DNA from: Agromyces sp. CF514
GTDB lineage: Bacteria > Actinomycetota > Actinomycetes > Actinomycetales > Microbacteriaceae
DNA length: 64,000 nucleotides
Reading direction: 5' to 3'
NCBI RefSeq assembly: GCF_900113185.1
Contig: NZ_FOZD01000001.1
Location: forward strand, 2,790,001 to 2,854,000
A program made the translations under genes and the position numbers. Shown in pieces: positions 36,640 through 45,330 of this stretch (positions are counted from its first letter, which is position 1; the number at the start of each line of letters is the position of its first letter). The notes under the pieces are model-generated. The model searched no databases, was not told where the DNA came from, and was given only the letters and a program-made list of their open reading frames with translations.

Positions 36640-37260
36640 TTACCCCGCGGCAAACCTAAGGATGTCGGATGCCGCATCGCGCAGCGTCGGGTACCACCGT
36701 TCGGCACCGGGCACCGGGTCGGCCCGATTCACGCACCACACGGTCATGCCCGCAGCCACGCCAGCAGTGACGCCTGACGGCGAGTCCTCGATCACGAGGC
36801 AGTCGCCGGGGTCCGCGCCGAGCAGCTCGGCGCCCCTGAGGTACGGATCGGGCGCGGGCTTGCCACGCGAGGTGGCTGCGTTGTCGACGATGACGTCGGG
36901 CAGTGCGAGGCCGAGCCGCTCGAACCGCTGCACGACGCGACGCTCTGCATTTGAGGTCACGAGCGCCCACTGACGCCCTCGTAATGCGGCGAGTAGCGAC
37001 GTGGCACCGTCCATCGCGCTGACCTTGCCGTGCGCCGCATCGATGTCTTCGAGCTCGTCGAAGCGAGCAGCCGCAGCCCGCGGATCATGGTGAGGCAAGA
37101 CCGCTGCCGCAGTATCGATAGGCCTGGTGCGCAGCGCGATCTCGTAGACCACGGCCGGGTCGAGGCCGAACTCGCGCGCCCACTGCCCCCAGATCCGGCG
37201 CTGGCCCTCGATCGCGTCGATGAGCGTGCCGTCGACATCGAAGAGCACCGCGTTGGTCAT
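36640..37260 (-). CDS. HAD-superfamily hydrolase (phosphoglycolate-phosphatase-like)
   Basis: 206 aa from ATG 37260. Motif I F-D-V-D-G-T-L-I (nucleophile Asp), motif II V-T-S-N-A, motif III K-P-A-P-D-P-Y, motif IV V-I-E-D-S-P-S-G-V. The helical cap after motif I makes it subfamily IA (sugar-phosphate phosphatases such as Gph, or beta-phosphoglucomutase). It dephosphorylates a small phosphate ester; which one is unknown. Confidence 0.9.
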   Translation of the reverse strand: MTNAVLFDVDGTLIDAIEGQRRIWGQWAREFGLDPAVVYEIALRTRPIDTAAAVLPHHDPRAAAARFDELEDIDAAHGKVSAMDGATSLLAALRGRQWALVTSNAERRVVQRFERLGLALPDVIVDNAATSRGKPAPDPYLRGAELLGADPGDCLVIEDSPSGVTAGVAAGMTVWCVNRADPVPGAERWYPTLRDAASDILRFAAG

Positions 37261-37444
37261 ACCTCAAGCCTGACACGGGCAGCGCACCGAACACTGATCG
37301 ACTGGAGGCTTCTTCGCGTCACCTGGTGAGCGCCCGCAGGCGGATCCTGACATGTTGGACGCGCGGAGCATTCCAGCTGTGGCGTGCTCGGGTCATGTTG
37401 TGAGACGGTCTGACAGACGTGGGTTACAAGCTGTGGAGGTGTCT

Positions 37445-38083
37445 GTGCGCTCATCCGTGCCGATTCCCGGGGATCCGTGGCCGCACGACATGCTGATCAC
37501 CGTCGATGACGATCCCGTTGCGCTGGTCGAGCTGCTGTGGATCCGCGACGCTTGGGGCCTGCATCCTGACCATGACGATGCTCCGCCACAGCTTGTCGAC
37601 TCACCCGGCCGGCCGAGAGACAGAGCGGTCGAGATCGATCTCGAAGCCTGGCGAGGGACTTGGCCAGCGCTCTGGGATGCCACACTGCGGCACGCTGGCA
37701 TGATCCAGGACCCCGCGCTCTTCGACGCGCTCCGCGACACAGCTGGCTACTCGCCGGAACGCATGACGTTGCTTGCCCAGCTCACCGGACCCTCCTGGGA
37801 GGATCGGTTCGGCAACGCCGGCCTCGAGTCTTTTCAGCATTGGCAGGCGCTGCAATTCGAGCGGCGGGCGGCCACACGCTCGACCTCGGCCGAGAAGCAA
37901 CCCGAGCGGCAGTCCCTTGACGCACTCGTAAATGCGTGGCGGCACGGACTAACGAAGATCGTGACGATCCCGTGTCACGGTTCATTCACCAGAGTGATCG
38001 GCCCGCATGCCCTGCTCGTGACTGACGAGACCCGAGCCGACCCCGACACCTTCAGTGCGGCGCTTTGGTCGTTCGGTTCCTGA
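37445..38083 (+). CDS. Hypothetical protein
   Basis: 212 aa from GTG 37445, with GGAGG 5 nt upstream. Soluble, Trp-rich (W-P-H-D-M-L-I-T-V-D, L-L-W-I-R-D-A-W-G-L, E-A-W-R-G-T-W-P-A-L-W-D-A). No recognised domain or catalytic motif. It opens a stretch of small, lower-GC hypothetical genes. Confidence 0.65.
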   Translation: MRSSVPIPGDPWPHDMLITVDDDPVALVELLWIRDAWGLHPDHDDAPPQLVDSPGRPRDRAVEIDLEAWRGTWPALWDATLRHAGMIQDPALFDALRDTAGYSPERMTLLAQLTGPSWEDRFGNAGLESFQHWQALQFERRAATRSTSAEKQPERQSLDALVNAWRHGLTKIVTIPCHGSFTRVIGPHALLVTDETRADPDTFSAALWSFGS

Positions 38084-38134
38084 GCCTGCAAGCCGGTCCG
38101 CTTGCGGTCCTCCAAAGCAGGCGCGGATTGCTCC

Positions 38135-38509
38135 CTAGTCGCGACCGCGGCCGGCCGCATCGAGGGCCGAACTCTCTGCGCCGAACTTAAAGATCAGCAC
38201 AGCCACGGACCCGATCCCGGCGCCCGCGATCGTGAACCACCAACCGAGCCCGCCTTCAGTTCCTGCAATCAGACCAGCCCCTGAAAGCACGGACGCCAGC
38301 AGGGCCACCACGCCGGCGCGGCGAATCCAAGGTGCGGCAGCCTTGTGCGCACGTTCCCAGACGTTTCCGTTGCGCCGGGTCACGCTCGTCGCGACACCGA
38401 GCCACGGATTCGGGTGAAACCGACCTGCCCGAATGCGCACATACATGAAGAAGGAGACGGCGGCACCTAAGCCGAACCCCGCGCAATTCACGAACGCAAA
38501 TCGGTCCAC
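38135..38509 (-). CDS. SdpI/YhfL-like small membrane protein
   Basis: 124 aa from GTG 38509; TAGTAT lies 6 nt upstream (leaderless). Three membrane helices. N-P-W-L-G-V-A-T-S-V-T-R-R-N-G-N-V-W-E-R-A-H-K matches the conserved N-x-x-x-G-x-R-T-x-x-T...W-x-x-A-H motif of the SdpI family, whose founder gives immunity to a killing toxin in Bacillus. Here the role is unknown. Confidence 0.72.
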   Translation of the reverse strand: MDRFAFVNCAGFGLGAAVSFFMYVRIRAGRFHPNPWLGVATSVTRRNGNVWERAHKAAAPWIRRAGVVALLASVLSGAGLIAGTEGGLGWWFTIAGAGIGSVAVLIFKFGAESSALDAAGRGRD

Positions 38510-38608
38510 CAGGCGATACTAAATGCCAGCGTAGGCCGTCATAGTACGGCTGCCGCAGCGCAGAGCCCGACGCCCGATTTGAGAGTCCGCGCGCGGGCGC
38601 TCGTAAAA

Positions 38609-38714
38609 CGGTCCCCCACCGATGCTGCGATCGAGTCAGAGTCTCCGACGACAGTCAACTGGCCTCGATTCCCGTATGGCCCGCCCGAGATTCTGCCCGA
38701 TGACGGTGCCCTTT
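38609..38714 (+). repeat. 106-bp direct repeat, copy 1
   Basis: Matches 41916-42021 in the same orientation over 106 bp with about ten mismatches. It starts at CGGTCCCCCACCGATGCTGC and ends at GACGGTGCCCTTT. The flanks are unrelated, so the boundaries are real. It lies between the SdpI-like gene and the next small gene. Confidence 0.85.
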
Positions 38715-38781
38715 TCGCGCCCATTCGGGGACCGGCTTGCGGTCAGCCGTAATGGAGTCGCGGGCCCACTAGCGTCGGTGT

Positions 38782-39075
38782 ATGGAACCGTGGAACGGAT
38801 TGATAATCGACACCGGCCAACTCCGCGAGGTGTTCGAGCGGTTGGTCACTCACCTGGAGCAGACGAAAGGTACCTCCGTCACACTGCACGAGGACTACTT
38901 CTACTCGATGCCGTATCCGGAAATCTACGACATTCTGAACGGCCCGCCGTCCCCGACAATCGGTCAACTCACCGAATCATGGGCCAACCTCCACGGCAAA
39001 GACCTCGACTCCACCATCACGTTCGAACTGGTGTGGCTGGGCGACCTTCTCAAGGCTCTCGGGCACCTGGCGTAG
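38782..39075 (+). CDS. Hypothetical protein
   Basis: 97 aa from ATG 38782; TAGCGT lies 7 nt upstream (leaderless). Soluble and protein-like: L-H-E-D-Y-F-Y-S-M-P-Y-P-E-I-Y-D-I-L-N-G-P-P-S-P-T-I-G-Q-L-x-E-S-W. This looks like a conserved small family of unknown role. First gene after the direct repeat. Confidence 0.68.
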   Translation: MEPWNGLIIDTGQLREVFERLVTHLEQTKGTSVTLHEDYFYSMPYPEIYDILNGPPSPTIGQLTESWANLHGKDLDSTITFELVWLGDLLKALGHLA

Positions 39076-39109
39076 AGGGCCCTGAAGCCGCCCAGATCCG
39101 ACCGATTGG

Positions 39110-39403
39110 ATGCCCGTGACCCTTCGAGGTTCATACCCCGAGATCTCAGCTGAGACGAAGTCATACGTGTGCACCCACGTTTTTGACCGGAGCCGCCCGG
39201 TTCTTTACGTGACCCGCCCAGATCGGGACTGGTGCGCACTCTGTGGCGACGGTCATCCAGACAAGGCGAACTCGTACCGAGTCGTCGGTATCGGCCACGT
39301 GATCAGCCACGACCCTACGGTTGCGCAGGTCCTAGATCTTGAACCAAACCAGGAAGCGGAACGCTCGGCGGTTGGGGAACCTAGGACTCGGTCAGAGTTC
39401 TGA
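39110..39403 (+). CDS. Small conserved protein with CxxC motif (immunity-protein-like)
   Basis: 97 aa from ATG 39110, 34 bases after the preceding gene. C-T-H-V-F-D-R-S-R-P-V-L-Y-V-T-R-P-D-R-D-W-C-A-L-C-G-D-G-H-P is a widespread pattern of small uncharacterised proteins, with a possible metal-binding C-x-x-C, followed by Y-R-V-V-G-I-G-H. The group resembles imm11/DUF2185-like immunity families, but this is tentative. Confidence 0.68.
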   Translation: MPVTLRGSYPEISAETKSYVCTHVFDRSRPVLYVTRPDRDWCALCGDGHPDKANSYRVVGIGHVISHDPTVAQVLDLEPNQEAERSAVGEPRTRSEF

Positions 39404-39470
39404 TGCCCCCCTGACTGCCGAGCCGCAGAACGTTTGGGTTGGATCCTTCGCTGATCAATAACCGACCGGC

Positions 39471-39953
39471 CTAAGGGCGGCTGTCATGGTGCGATTGACG
39501 GCTCTTCTCGACCTCTGCGCGAGCAACTGATACTGCATCTCGCTCGTGAGGCTCAAGATCGCTCCTGCCGTCGGCGGCATCGAGAAACGCCTCCCACGCT
39601 TCAAGCTTTCGCTCAATCAGTGCCTCGAAATGGGCAGGATCCATCACGAGATCCCGGTACCCCCAAATCGCAGCCACTGCGGGTGCGTTCAAGACTTCCG
39701 TCACGGCGAAGAGCCAGGAATCGGGGAGGCTGTGCCCATTGACAGCGAACAAGGGAAGTGGGAGCCAATTGGGCCGGCCAGATTCGTCCAGAATGAGGAC
39801 TTTGAGGCCCATCTGCCGGATCAGCGCCATCGCAAATGGGCTGTACGTGCGGCCGACTACAAGTCGATATCTCGTCATTTCGTGCGAGTGGTAGGCGGAG
39901 CGGGCGCCGTCTGGAAGGTCTGCTCCGCTGTCGCCAATCGCAGTTAGCTTCAT
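39471..39953 (-). CDS. Hypothetical protein
   Basis: 160 aa from ATG 39953; TAGGTT lies 8 nt upstream. Soluble, with Y-R-L-V-V-G-R-T-Y, V-L-I-L-D-E-S-G-R-P-N-W-L-P-L-P-L-F, A-I-W-G-Y-R-D-L-V-M-D-P-A-H-F-E-A-L-I-E-R. No domain recognised; possibly an immunity- or SMI1-like small protein. The longer in-frame start at 40040 would add an unlikely Cys/Gly-rich leader. Confidence 0.62.
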   Translation of the reverse strand: MKLTAIGDSGADLPDGARSAYHSHEMTRYRLVVGRTYSPFAMALIRQMGLKVLILDESGRPNWLPLPLFAVNGHSLPDSWLFAVTEVLNAPAVAAIWGYRDLVMDPAHFEALIERKLEAWEAFLDAADGRSDLEPHERDAVSVARAEVEKSRQSHHDSRP

Positions 39954-40053
39954 CCGGCAACAACCTAGTCCCTGAACTCGGCCGGGGGGAACGTAGTCGC
40001 GCAGGCCTGGATGCCCGCAGGTGGATCGTCCACCGTGCAAGTATGTTGCGCTG

Positions 40054-40575
40054 CTACAAGTACGGACCCCAGCTGTCGAGTGTGGACTCGAAGCCGACGT
40101 ACAACATGTTCAACTGCCCCAAGGCAGCGTTGCACGCGTCACTCTCGACCGGACCCTCGGGTGCGTCACCACACACCGATGTCACATCTACTGCAACGAT
40201 CCCCTTCAAGTCCGTCTTGGTATCGGTGACCAGGTCGACCATCGACGGAGGAACTTCGAGCGCATCCAGATCCCGCAACGCGGTCTCCGTAGTGATCGAC
40301 ATCGTCTGCTCAGTGATCCAACATGTCATGCCCGTGATGCTCCCGGGACTGAACACCCAATCAGAACGGCAAGAGGTTGCAGCATCCATCACCGCACGCC
40401 AGTCCGCCTCGTATCCAGCAATCACCGACGCAACCTGATTCTCAGTCGCGAACTCAGGCGTCGGAGTAGGAGTCTGTGATGGAGACTCTGCGGCATCGCC
40501 TGGCCCACTCGAGGCGCAACCTGTGAACAGCAGCATCACACCAACGATCAACCCGGCCCTCGTCAGCCTGTTCAT
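40054..40575 (-). CDS. Putative lipoprotein
   Basis: 173 aa from ATG 40575. Signal peptide with lipobox L-F-T-G-C (Cys about residue 20) and a Thr-Pro linker, then a helical extracellular domain with Cys pairs (T-S-C-R-S-D, M-T-C-W-I, S-V-C-G-D, D-A-C-N-A). It is expected to be anchored to the outer face of the membrane. Family unknown. Confidence 0.75.
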   Translation of the reverse strand: MNRLTRAGLIVGVMLLFTGCASSGPGDAAESPSQTPTPTPEFATENQVASVIAGYEADWRAVMDAATSCRSDWVFSPGSITGMTCWITEQTMSITTETALRDLDALEVPPSMVDLVTDTKTDLKGIVAVDVTSVCGDAPEGPVESDACNAALGQLNMLYVGFESTLDSWGPYL

Positions 40576-40777
40576 GCTGCTGACCTTGGACCTCACTCAA
40601 TGCTGACACATCAGTGCCGACACTGAGAGCGAAGCCGACCCAAACCGTCCGACACTCCTCCTGCGGCCCCTTCGATAGTGCCCCCGGACTCCGAACCTCA
40701 CGTCCAGCGGGATTCACCACGGGCTACCGGCGGCAAACCCGGCCGCTTACACTGAGCTTCGCGCTACGCTCACCCGC

Positions 40778-41236
40778 ATGGGGGAACACAAGATCATTGC
40801 GGCTGTGCTGCTCGTGCTAGCAGCGATCGGCCTCGCCGGATGCTCGAACTCAAGTGCAGGTTCTGAGTCGAGCTCGAAGACTGAATGCTATGGCGTCGAC
40901 GATGAGCTCATGGCCACGCTGGCCGAGGGCGCAAACATGACGCCCATCGAACCAGTCGCGGCCGCTGCAGTCGAGGTCGACGACTTCACCGACGTTCATC
41001 CGGACGGCAGCTACGTGGTTGCGATGGAGTTCAGTTCGGTGGACATCGCCGATGGCGGGACGAAGGTTGGCGTCTGGGCGGTCGATTCGCTCGACAGCTC
41101 TGAGGCGCCGCCCATTCTCGCGGTGGATCCGCTCGCGGACCTCTTTACCGATTGGCCCAACGAGATCAACGGCATAAAACTCACCGAAAACGAACCCGGC
41201 GTCGACGCAGCCAAGGCATGTCTCGACGCCGGATGA
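40778..41236 (+). CDS. Putative lipoprotein
   Basis: 152 aa from ATG 40778; TACGCT 7 nt upstream gives a leaderless start. Lipobox L-A-G-C (Cys about 22), a Ser-rich spacer, then a soluble domain with V-V-A-M-E-F-S-S-V-D-I-A and late A-C-L-D. A surface lipoprotein of unknown role; similar small lipoproteins are near on both sides. Confidence 0.75.
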   Translation: MGEHKIIAAVLLVLAAIGLAGCSNSSAGSESSSKTECYGVDDELMATLAEGANMTPIEPVAAAAVEVDDFTDVHPDGSYVVAMEFSSVDIADGGTKVGVWAVDSLDSSEAPPILAVDPLADLFTDWPNEINGIKLTENEPGVDAAKACLDAG

Positions 41237-41409
41237 GCCGAGACCGATCCCAAATCCGCAAGAGGATCGGCCATCGCGAACATCGCGGACGAGTGAGCGT
41301 GATGGGACGTTGTGTCGGTGCGATCTCGGTTCGAGCTCGTTTGGAAACCAATTCGGCAACAGAATGCGTGCACTTCACACGTCCGCCGGTTGGTGCGATG
41401 AGATCAGGT

Positions 41410-41898
41410 ATGGCCGATCTCCGTGTTGAACATGTTCGAGTGCGCAGCGAGCCCTCACGACACTTTCAGATGGCGGGCGTCGTTGTCTTGGCGAGCGTGA
41501 CGATCCTGACGGGCTGCGCTCCGGCTGAGCAAGAGAGACGTCCATCAGACGTTGACTCAGAAGCCCCCAGGGCGGTGCGCGGGCTTCCTGACGATTGGGA
41601 CGGACCGAACCCAGACCTACGCACCGGCGACCCGATCGTTGGTTGGGTGGGCGAGACCGAGCTCGGACTGGTCACGTTCGGTAGCAGCAGCTGCCCAGTA
41701 GTTGCCGACGAACTGAAGGTGATCGACTCCGATGACGTGAGCATCGTGCTCAGACCTTCGCCGCATGACCCGTGCACTGCAGACATCGCGGCGACCACGC
41801 ACGTGTTCGATCTCCCACCCGAGGTGACCGGGAGACCCGTGACCGTCAGAGTCACGTATGAGGAAGACAGCACCGAGCGCGAGCTCACGCTCCGATAG
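41410..41898 (+). CDS. Putative lipoprotein
   Basis: 162 aa from ATG 41410 (142 from ATG 41470). Hydrophobic segment and lipobox I-L-T-G-C, then R-G-L-P-D-D-W-D-G-P-N-P-D-L and a beta-rich domain (V-G-W-V-G-E-T-E-L, V-R-V-T-Y-E-E). The start is uncertain because neither ATG has a good ribosome site; the longer form supplies the positive N-terminal region expected of a signal peptide. Last gene before repeat copy 2. Confidence 0.65.
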   Translation: MADLRVEHVRVRSEPSRHFQMAGVVVLASVTILTGCAPAEQERRPSDVDSEAPRAVRGLPDDWDGPNPDLRTGDPIVGWVGETELGLVTFGSSSCPVVADELKVIDSDDVSIVLRPSPHDPCTADIAATTHVFDLPPEVTGRPVTVRVTYEEDSTERELTLR

Positions 41899-41915
41899 CG
41901 CAGCCGCCCGCAAGC

Positions 41916-42021
41916 CGGTCCCCCACCGATGCTGCGATCTAGTCAGAGCCTCCGACGACAGTCAGCCGGCATCGATTCCCGCATGGCCCGCCCGCGTTAC
42001 TGCCCGGTGACGGTGCCCTTT
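41916..42021 (+). repeat. 106-bp direct repeat, copy 2
   Basis: Same orientation as 38609-38714, with about ten mismatches. It begins 18 bases after the stop of the last lipoprotein gene. The two copies bracket five to six small genes. Confidence 0.85.
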
Positions 42022-42457
42022 CCGCGACAAGAATTGAACCTCGATCATTTAGCAGTGTCTTCTGCTGGCAGGGTGCAAGAGAGGAGTCTGCGGCCCGGAA
42101 TTCCGATCGTCCGTGGGAACGAGCCCACGACTCTCTCCCCTCGCATCGAATGTCGAGGCGCGAATGGCGATCTCAACCGGACGCGCGAGCAGTGGTCAGT
42201 CGCACACCGCTTTCGCGCCGCCCCACCCGAGAAAAAGCCCGGTCAGCGCCATTTACTTCAGATTTGAACCTGCGACCCGCCGACTTACGAATCTAATGCC
42301 ACCCGATCAAGGCGCCCTGACGCCTCGGCCGACGAGCTGGTAGGCGCCAACTCCCCCGGAATCACGCGGATCCGCGGCGCCTATCAGCCCCGTGTCCGAC
42401 CATTTCACTCTGTCGCCGGCTGTTCGTCGAGCGCTCTCGACCATGCTGCCGGAAACA
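42022..42457. other. Non-coding stretch with tRNA-like fragments
   Basis: No gene is supported here. Read on the minus strand, two pieces look like the 3' halves of tRNAs: GAGGTTCAATTC near 42028-42039, preceded by a CTGCTAA loop, and GGGTCGCAGGTTCAAATC at 42264-42281, preceded by TTCGTAA. The second shares 18 bases with the T-arm of tRNA-Pro at 42506-42579. Neither folds as a full tRNA. They may be old attachment-site scars. Confidence 0.4.
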
Positions 42458-42499
42458 GAAAAGTCCCGGCGAGAAATAGCTTCTCACCGGGACTTTTTC
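42458..42499. terminator. Strong bidirectional terminator after tRNA-Pro
   Basis: AAGTCCCGGCGAGAA and TTCTCACCGGGACTT pair around ATAGC with a single mismatch, with A-tract before and T-tract after. It lies just downstream of the tRNA on the minus strand. Confidence 0.9.
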
Positions 42500-42505
42500 A
42501 CTCGG

Positions 42506-42579
<74 letters not shown>

Positions 42580-42805
42580 ATGCTCCGGCGAACCCGCCGA
42601 GGCAACTTGTCAATCATAGCGCCATCCGAAGAGCTGTTTTGACCATCAGGGCCGTCGTCGTCCGACGGCGATCCACGATCGACCGTCCGACCAGCACATA
42701 ACCGATTCATAGCAGATTCCCCTAGGCTCGACGAGTCGCGGTCTTCGACGGCGACCCGCCCCGCATCGCGGGATCCATCCCAGCCCAACCCTCCGAAGGA
42801 ATCTC

Positions 42806-43300
42806 GTGTCGAACACCGCCACTGCCGCGAAGCAGTCCACGCTGAACCTCCCCCTCATCCTGCTCTGGGCCGTCGCGGTCATCGTGACCGGTATCGGCGC
42901 GTACCTCCTCCTCGCCGGCAACGCCGCCCAGGTCGCGTTCTACACCGCGCAGGGCTCCGAGTACGCCCTGTACCTCGCGAACATCTCGCAGTCGACCATC
43001 GGCGGCCTGCTGCTCGCGGCCGGTGTCGTCGGCATCCTCCTCGCGCTCGCGACGCAGGCCCGCAACCGCGCCGCCGCGATCCAGGCACAGGCTGCGGCCG
43101 CCGAGTTCGACGCCGTGTTCGGCGACATCGATGACGAGGAGTTCGAGGAGCTCGACCTCGTGGTCGACGAGGCCGACGTCGAGGTGCCGGTCGACGCCCC
43201 CGCTCCCGCCGCCGCGGCTCCCGCTGCCGAAGCCCCTGCTGCGCCCGCCGCTCCCGAGGCCCCCGAGGCGCCGGCCGCGCCCGAGGCTCCCAAGGCCTGA
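42806..43300 (+). CDS. Small membrane protein with acidic Ala/Pro-rich tail
   Basis: 164 aa from GTG 42806, with GAAGGA about 8 nt upstream. Two membrane helices (about residues 14-36 and 62-84), then a hydrophilic tail with D-D-E-E-F-E-E-L-D and a long Ala/Pro/Glu repeat (A-P-E-A-P-E-A-P). Both termini are probably cytoplasmic. No domain recognised. Confidence 0.75.
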   Translation: MSNTATAAKQSTLNLPLILLWAVAVIVTGIGAYLLLAGNAAQVAFYTAQGSEYALYLANISQSTIGGLLLAAGVVGILLALATQARNRAAAIQAQAAAAEFDAVFGDIDDEEFEELDLVVDEADVEVPVDAPAPAAAAPAAEAPAAPAAPEAPEAPAAPEAPKA

Positions 43301-43324
43301 CGCACGAGGACGCCCGCATGGGCG

Positions 43325-43981
43325 TCAGAGGTGCCGACGCACCTCGTCGAGGAACCCCGCGGGGTCGTCGACCCACAGCCGAAGGGCGGTGATCTCCTGA
43401 TCGCCGCCCTTCGGCGGTTCTCCGGGTAGGCGCACGACGGTGGGTCGTTCGAGTTCGATCGTGATGCTGGTCTCGTCGTGCATCCGCAGCGCGAGGGTGC
43501 GCGCGACATCCGTCTCGACGATGCGGAGCGACTTGGGCTCGTCGACCACCTTGCGGCGCGCGACCGACGCGATGTCGTCCCACGTCAGGTGCACGTCGAG
43601 CTCCAGCCCCTGCTGCACGCGGATGCCGTCGGGACCGACCGTGACCGGCCTCATCAGGTGGGCGCAGAGCAACCCGAACATCCAGGTCACGCCCCAGATG
43701 CCGAGCACGAGGAACGCGATGCGCACGGCGGGCCAGCGATGCACGACGAGGTCGACGATCGGGATCTCGACGGCCGACAGCACGATGAAGATCATGAGCA
43801 CGGTGAAGACGGGCTTGTGCGTGCTGAACCCGACGGCGCCCGGGGCGATCGCCGGGCGCCGCGCGATGAACCTGCCGATGTTCGCGTAGATGCGAAGTTC
43901 GACGACGAGCGCGCGCCGGAGCATGCGACCGAAACGAGGCAGGGCGGATGCCGCGGCGCGCCGTTCGCTCGTCACGCTCAC
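43325..43981 (-). CDS. Membrane protein with PH-like C-terminal domain
   Basis: 218 aa from GTG 43981, which overlaps the MarR stop (GTGA). Two helices (about residues 57-78 and 87-108), then a cytoplasmic beta-domain (V-T-V-G-P-D-G-I-R-V, L-T-W-D-D-I-A-S-V) resembling bacterial PH-like domains. Under control of the coupled MarR regulator. Function unknown. Confidence 0.72.
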   Translation of the reverse strand: MSVTSERRAAASALPRFGRMLRRALVVELRIYANIGRFIARRPAIAPGAVGFSTHKPVFTVLMIFIVLSAVEIPIVDLVVHRWPAVRIAFLVLGIWGVTWMFGLLCAHLMRPVTVGPDGIRVQQGLELDVHLTWDDIASVARRKVVDEPKSLRIVETDVARTLALRMHDETSITIELERPTVVRLPGEPPKGGDQEITALRLWVDDPAGFLDEVRRHL

Positions 43982-44481
43982 GCGCTGCGCTCCTCCGCGC
44001 GCGCGGCCCGTTGTGCTGCGTCCGCCGCGATGAGCGCGCGAAGGCGCTCGGCGATGGCGTCGACGCCGCGCTCGAGGGCCGCACGATCGGCGGGATCGAC
44101 GGCGCCGAGCAGATCGGCCGTGAGTTCGGCGTGGTCGCGCTGCATCTGCGCCATGCGCCGCGCCCCGGCCGGGGTGAGCGACACGAGGGTCGCTCGTCGG
44201 TCGGTGGGGTGAGCGGATCGAGCGACGTGCCCGCCCTGCTCGAGGGCGTCGACGAGCCCGGTGATGTTGCGTGCGCTGACCTCGAGCGCCGAAGCGAGCG
44301 CCTGCTGGGTCATGGGGCCGCTGTGTTGCACGACCCACAGCACGCGCACGCGTGCGGGGGTGAGGCCGGTGCCGTCGAATGCCGTCGCCATGTCGTGCTG
44401 GAACAGCTCGCCGATCTCGAGCAGGCGATCGAGCACGGTGGGCGACGGCATCTTCGAGGGCATATCGTGATCGTACTTCAT
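43978..44481 (-). CDS. MarR-family transcriptional regulator
   Basis: 167 aa from the second of two adjacent ATGs, with AGAGAGG 6 nt upstream. Winged helix: V-L-W-V-V-Q-H-S-G-P-M-T-Q-Q-A-L-A-S-A-L-E-V-S-A-R-N-I-T-G-L-V-D-A-L, wing H-P-T-D-R-R-A-T-L-V. The start region is bracketed by a 9-bp inverted repeat, so autoregulation is likely. The membrane gene behind it is its coupled partner. Confidence 0.9.
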   Translation of the reverse strand: MKYDHDMPSKMPSPTVLDRLLEIGELFQHDMATAFDGTGLTPARVRVLWVVQHSGPMTQQALASALEVSARNITGLVDALEQGGHVARSAHPTDRRATLVSLTPAGARRMAQMQRDHAELTADLLGAVDPADRAALERGVDAIAERLRALIAADAAQRAARAEERSA

Positions 44482-44502
44482 CATTACCTCTCTTCACGAT
44501 AT
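44462..44502. promoter_or_regulatory. Candidate MarR operator pair
   Basis: ATATCGTGA (44462-44470) and TCACGATAT (44494-44502) are perfect 9-bp inverted arms 23 bp apart. They flank the ribosome site and start codon of the MarR gene, and the right arm ends 44 bases before the divergent acetyltransferase start. Confidence 0.55.
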
Positions 44503-44546
44503 TCGGGGACGGATGGATGTCGCACCGGCCCGCTATCGTGGCCCGC

Positions 44547-45167
44547 ATGCAGTCCCAGGTCGGCGCCGACGCCCATCCGTCCGAACTCCGCATCGTCCCT
44601 GCGCAGCAGGCGCCGTTCGCCGACATCGAGGCGGTGTTCGGCACGAGAGGCGATCCGTCCACCTGCTGGTGCCAGTGGTACAAGATCCCGGGCAGCGACT
44701 GGCGCGACGAACCCGCCGAACTCGCGGCCAAGCTCGAGCGGCAGATCGAGACGGCCGAGCACGGGGGCCCCGGTCTCGTGGCCTACGACGGCGAGACACC
44801 GGTCGGCTGGTGCGCCGTCGAACCGCGACCCGCGCTCCCCCGCCTGCAGCGCAAGCGCATCGTCACCACGGGCAGTCTCGAGCACGAGTTCGACGACGAG
44901 TCCGTCTGGGCGGTCACATGCTTCGTCGTGCCCCGCGCCCACCGCAAGCAGGGTGTGGGCGGGGCGCTGGCCGAGGCCGCGGTCGCCTACGCGCGCGAGC
45001 AGGGCGCCCGAGTGCTCGAGGCGTACGGCGTCGATCCGACCGCCCGGGCCAAGGTGCCCGCGGCCGACCTCTTCCCGGGCACCGTCTCGATGTTCGAGCG
45101 CGCCGGGTTCATCGAGGTGGCGCGCCCGACGCCGAGCCGCGCGGTGATGCAGGTGCGCTTCGACTGA
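44547..45167 (+). CDS. GNAT-family N-acetyltransferase
   Basis: 206 aa from ATG 44547; TATCGT 7 nt upstream (leaderless). Acetyl-CoA motif: V-W-A-V-T-C-F-V-V-P-R-A-H-R-K-Q-G-V-G-G-A-L (the Q/RxxGxG/A loop) and late M-F-E-R-A-G-F. The N-terminal C-W-C-Q-W-Y is typical of a GNAT subgroup that acts on small molecules. Substrate unknown; divergent from the MarR gene and possibly sharing its operator. Confidence 0.87.
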   Translation: MQSQVGADAHPSELRIVPAQQAPFADIEAVFGTRGDPSTCWCQWYKIPGSDWRDEPAELAAKLERQIETAEHGGPGLVAYDGETPVGWCAVEPRPALPRLQRKRIVTTGSLEHEFDDESVWAVTCFVVPRAHRKQGVGGALAEAAVAYAREQGARVLEAYGVDPTARAKVPAADLFPGTVSMFERAGFIEVARPTPSRAVMQVRFD

Positions 45168-45330
45168 CCTGGCGGCACGCGCCGTCCACCCGTCGCGGAG
45201 GGGGCGCAGACCGGCCGCGCCACGGCACTGGACGGCACCAGCACCGGGCACCGCCCCGGCCCCAGACGACGACGGCCGCGCACCGGCATCCGAAGATCCC
45301 GATGCGCGGCCGAGGCGACGCAACGACGAA

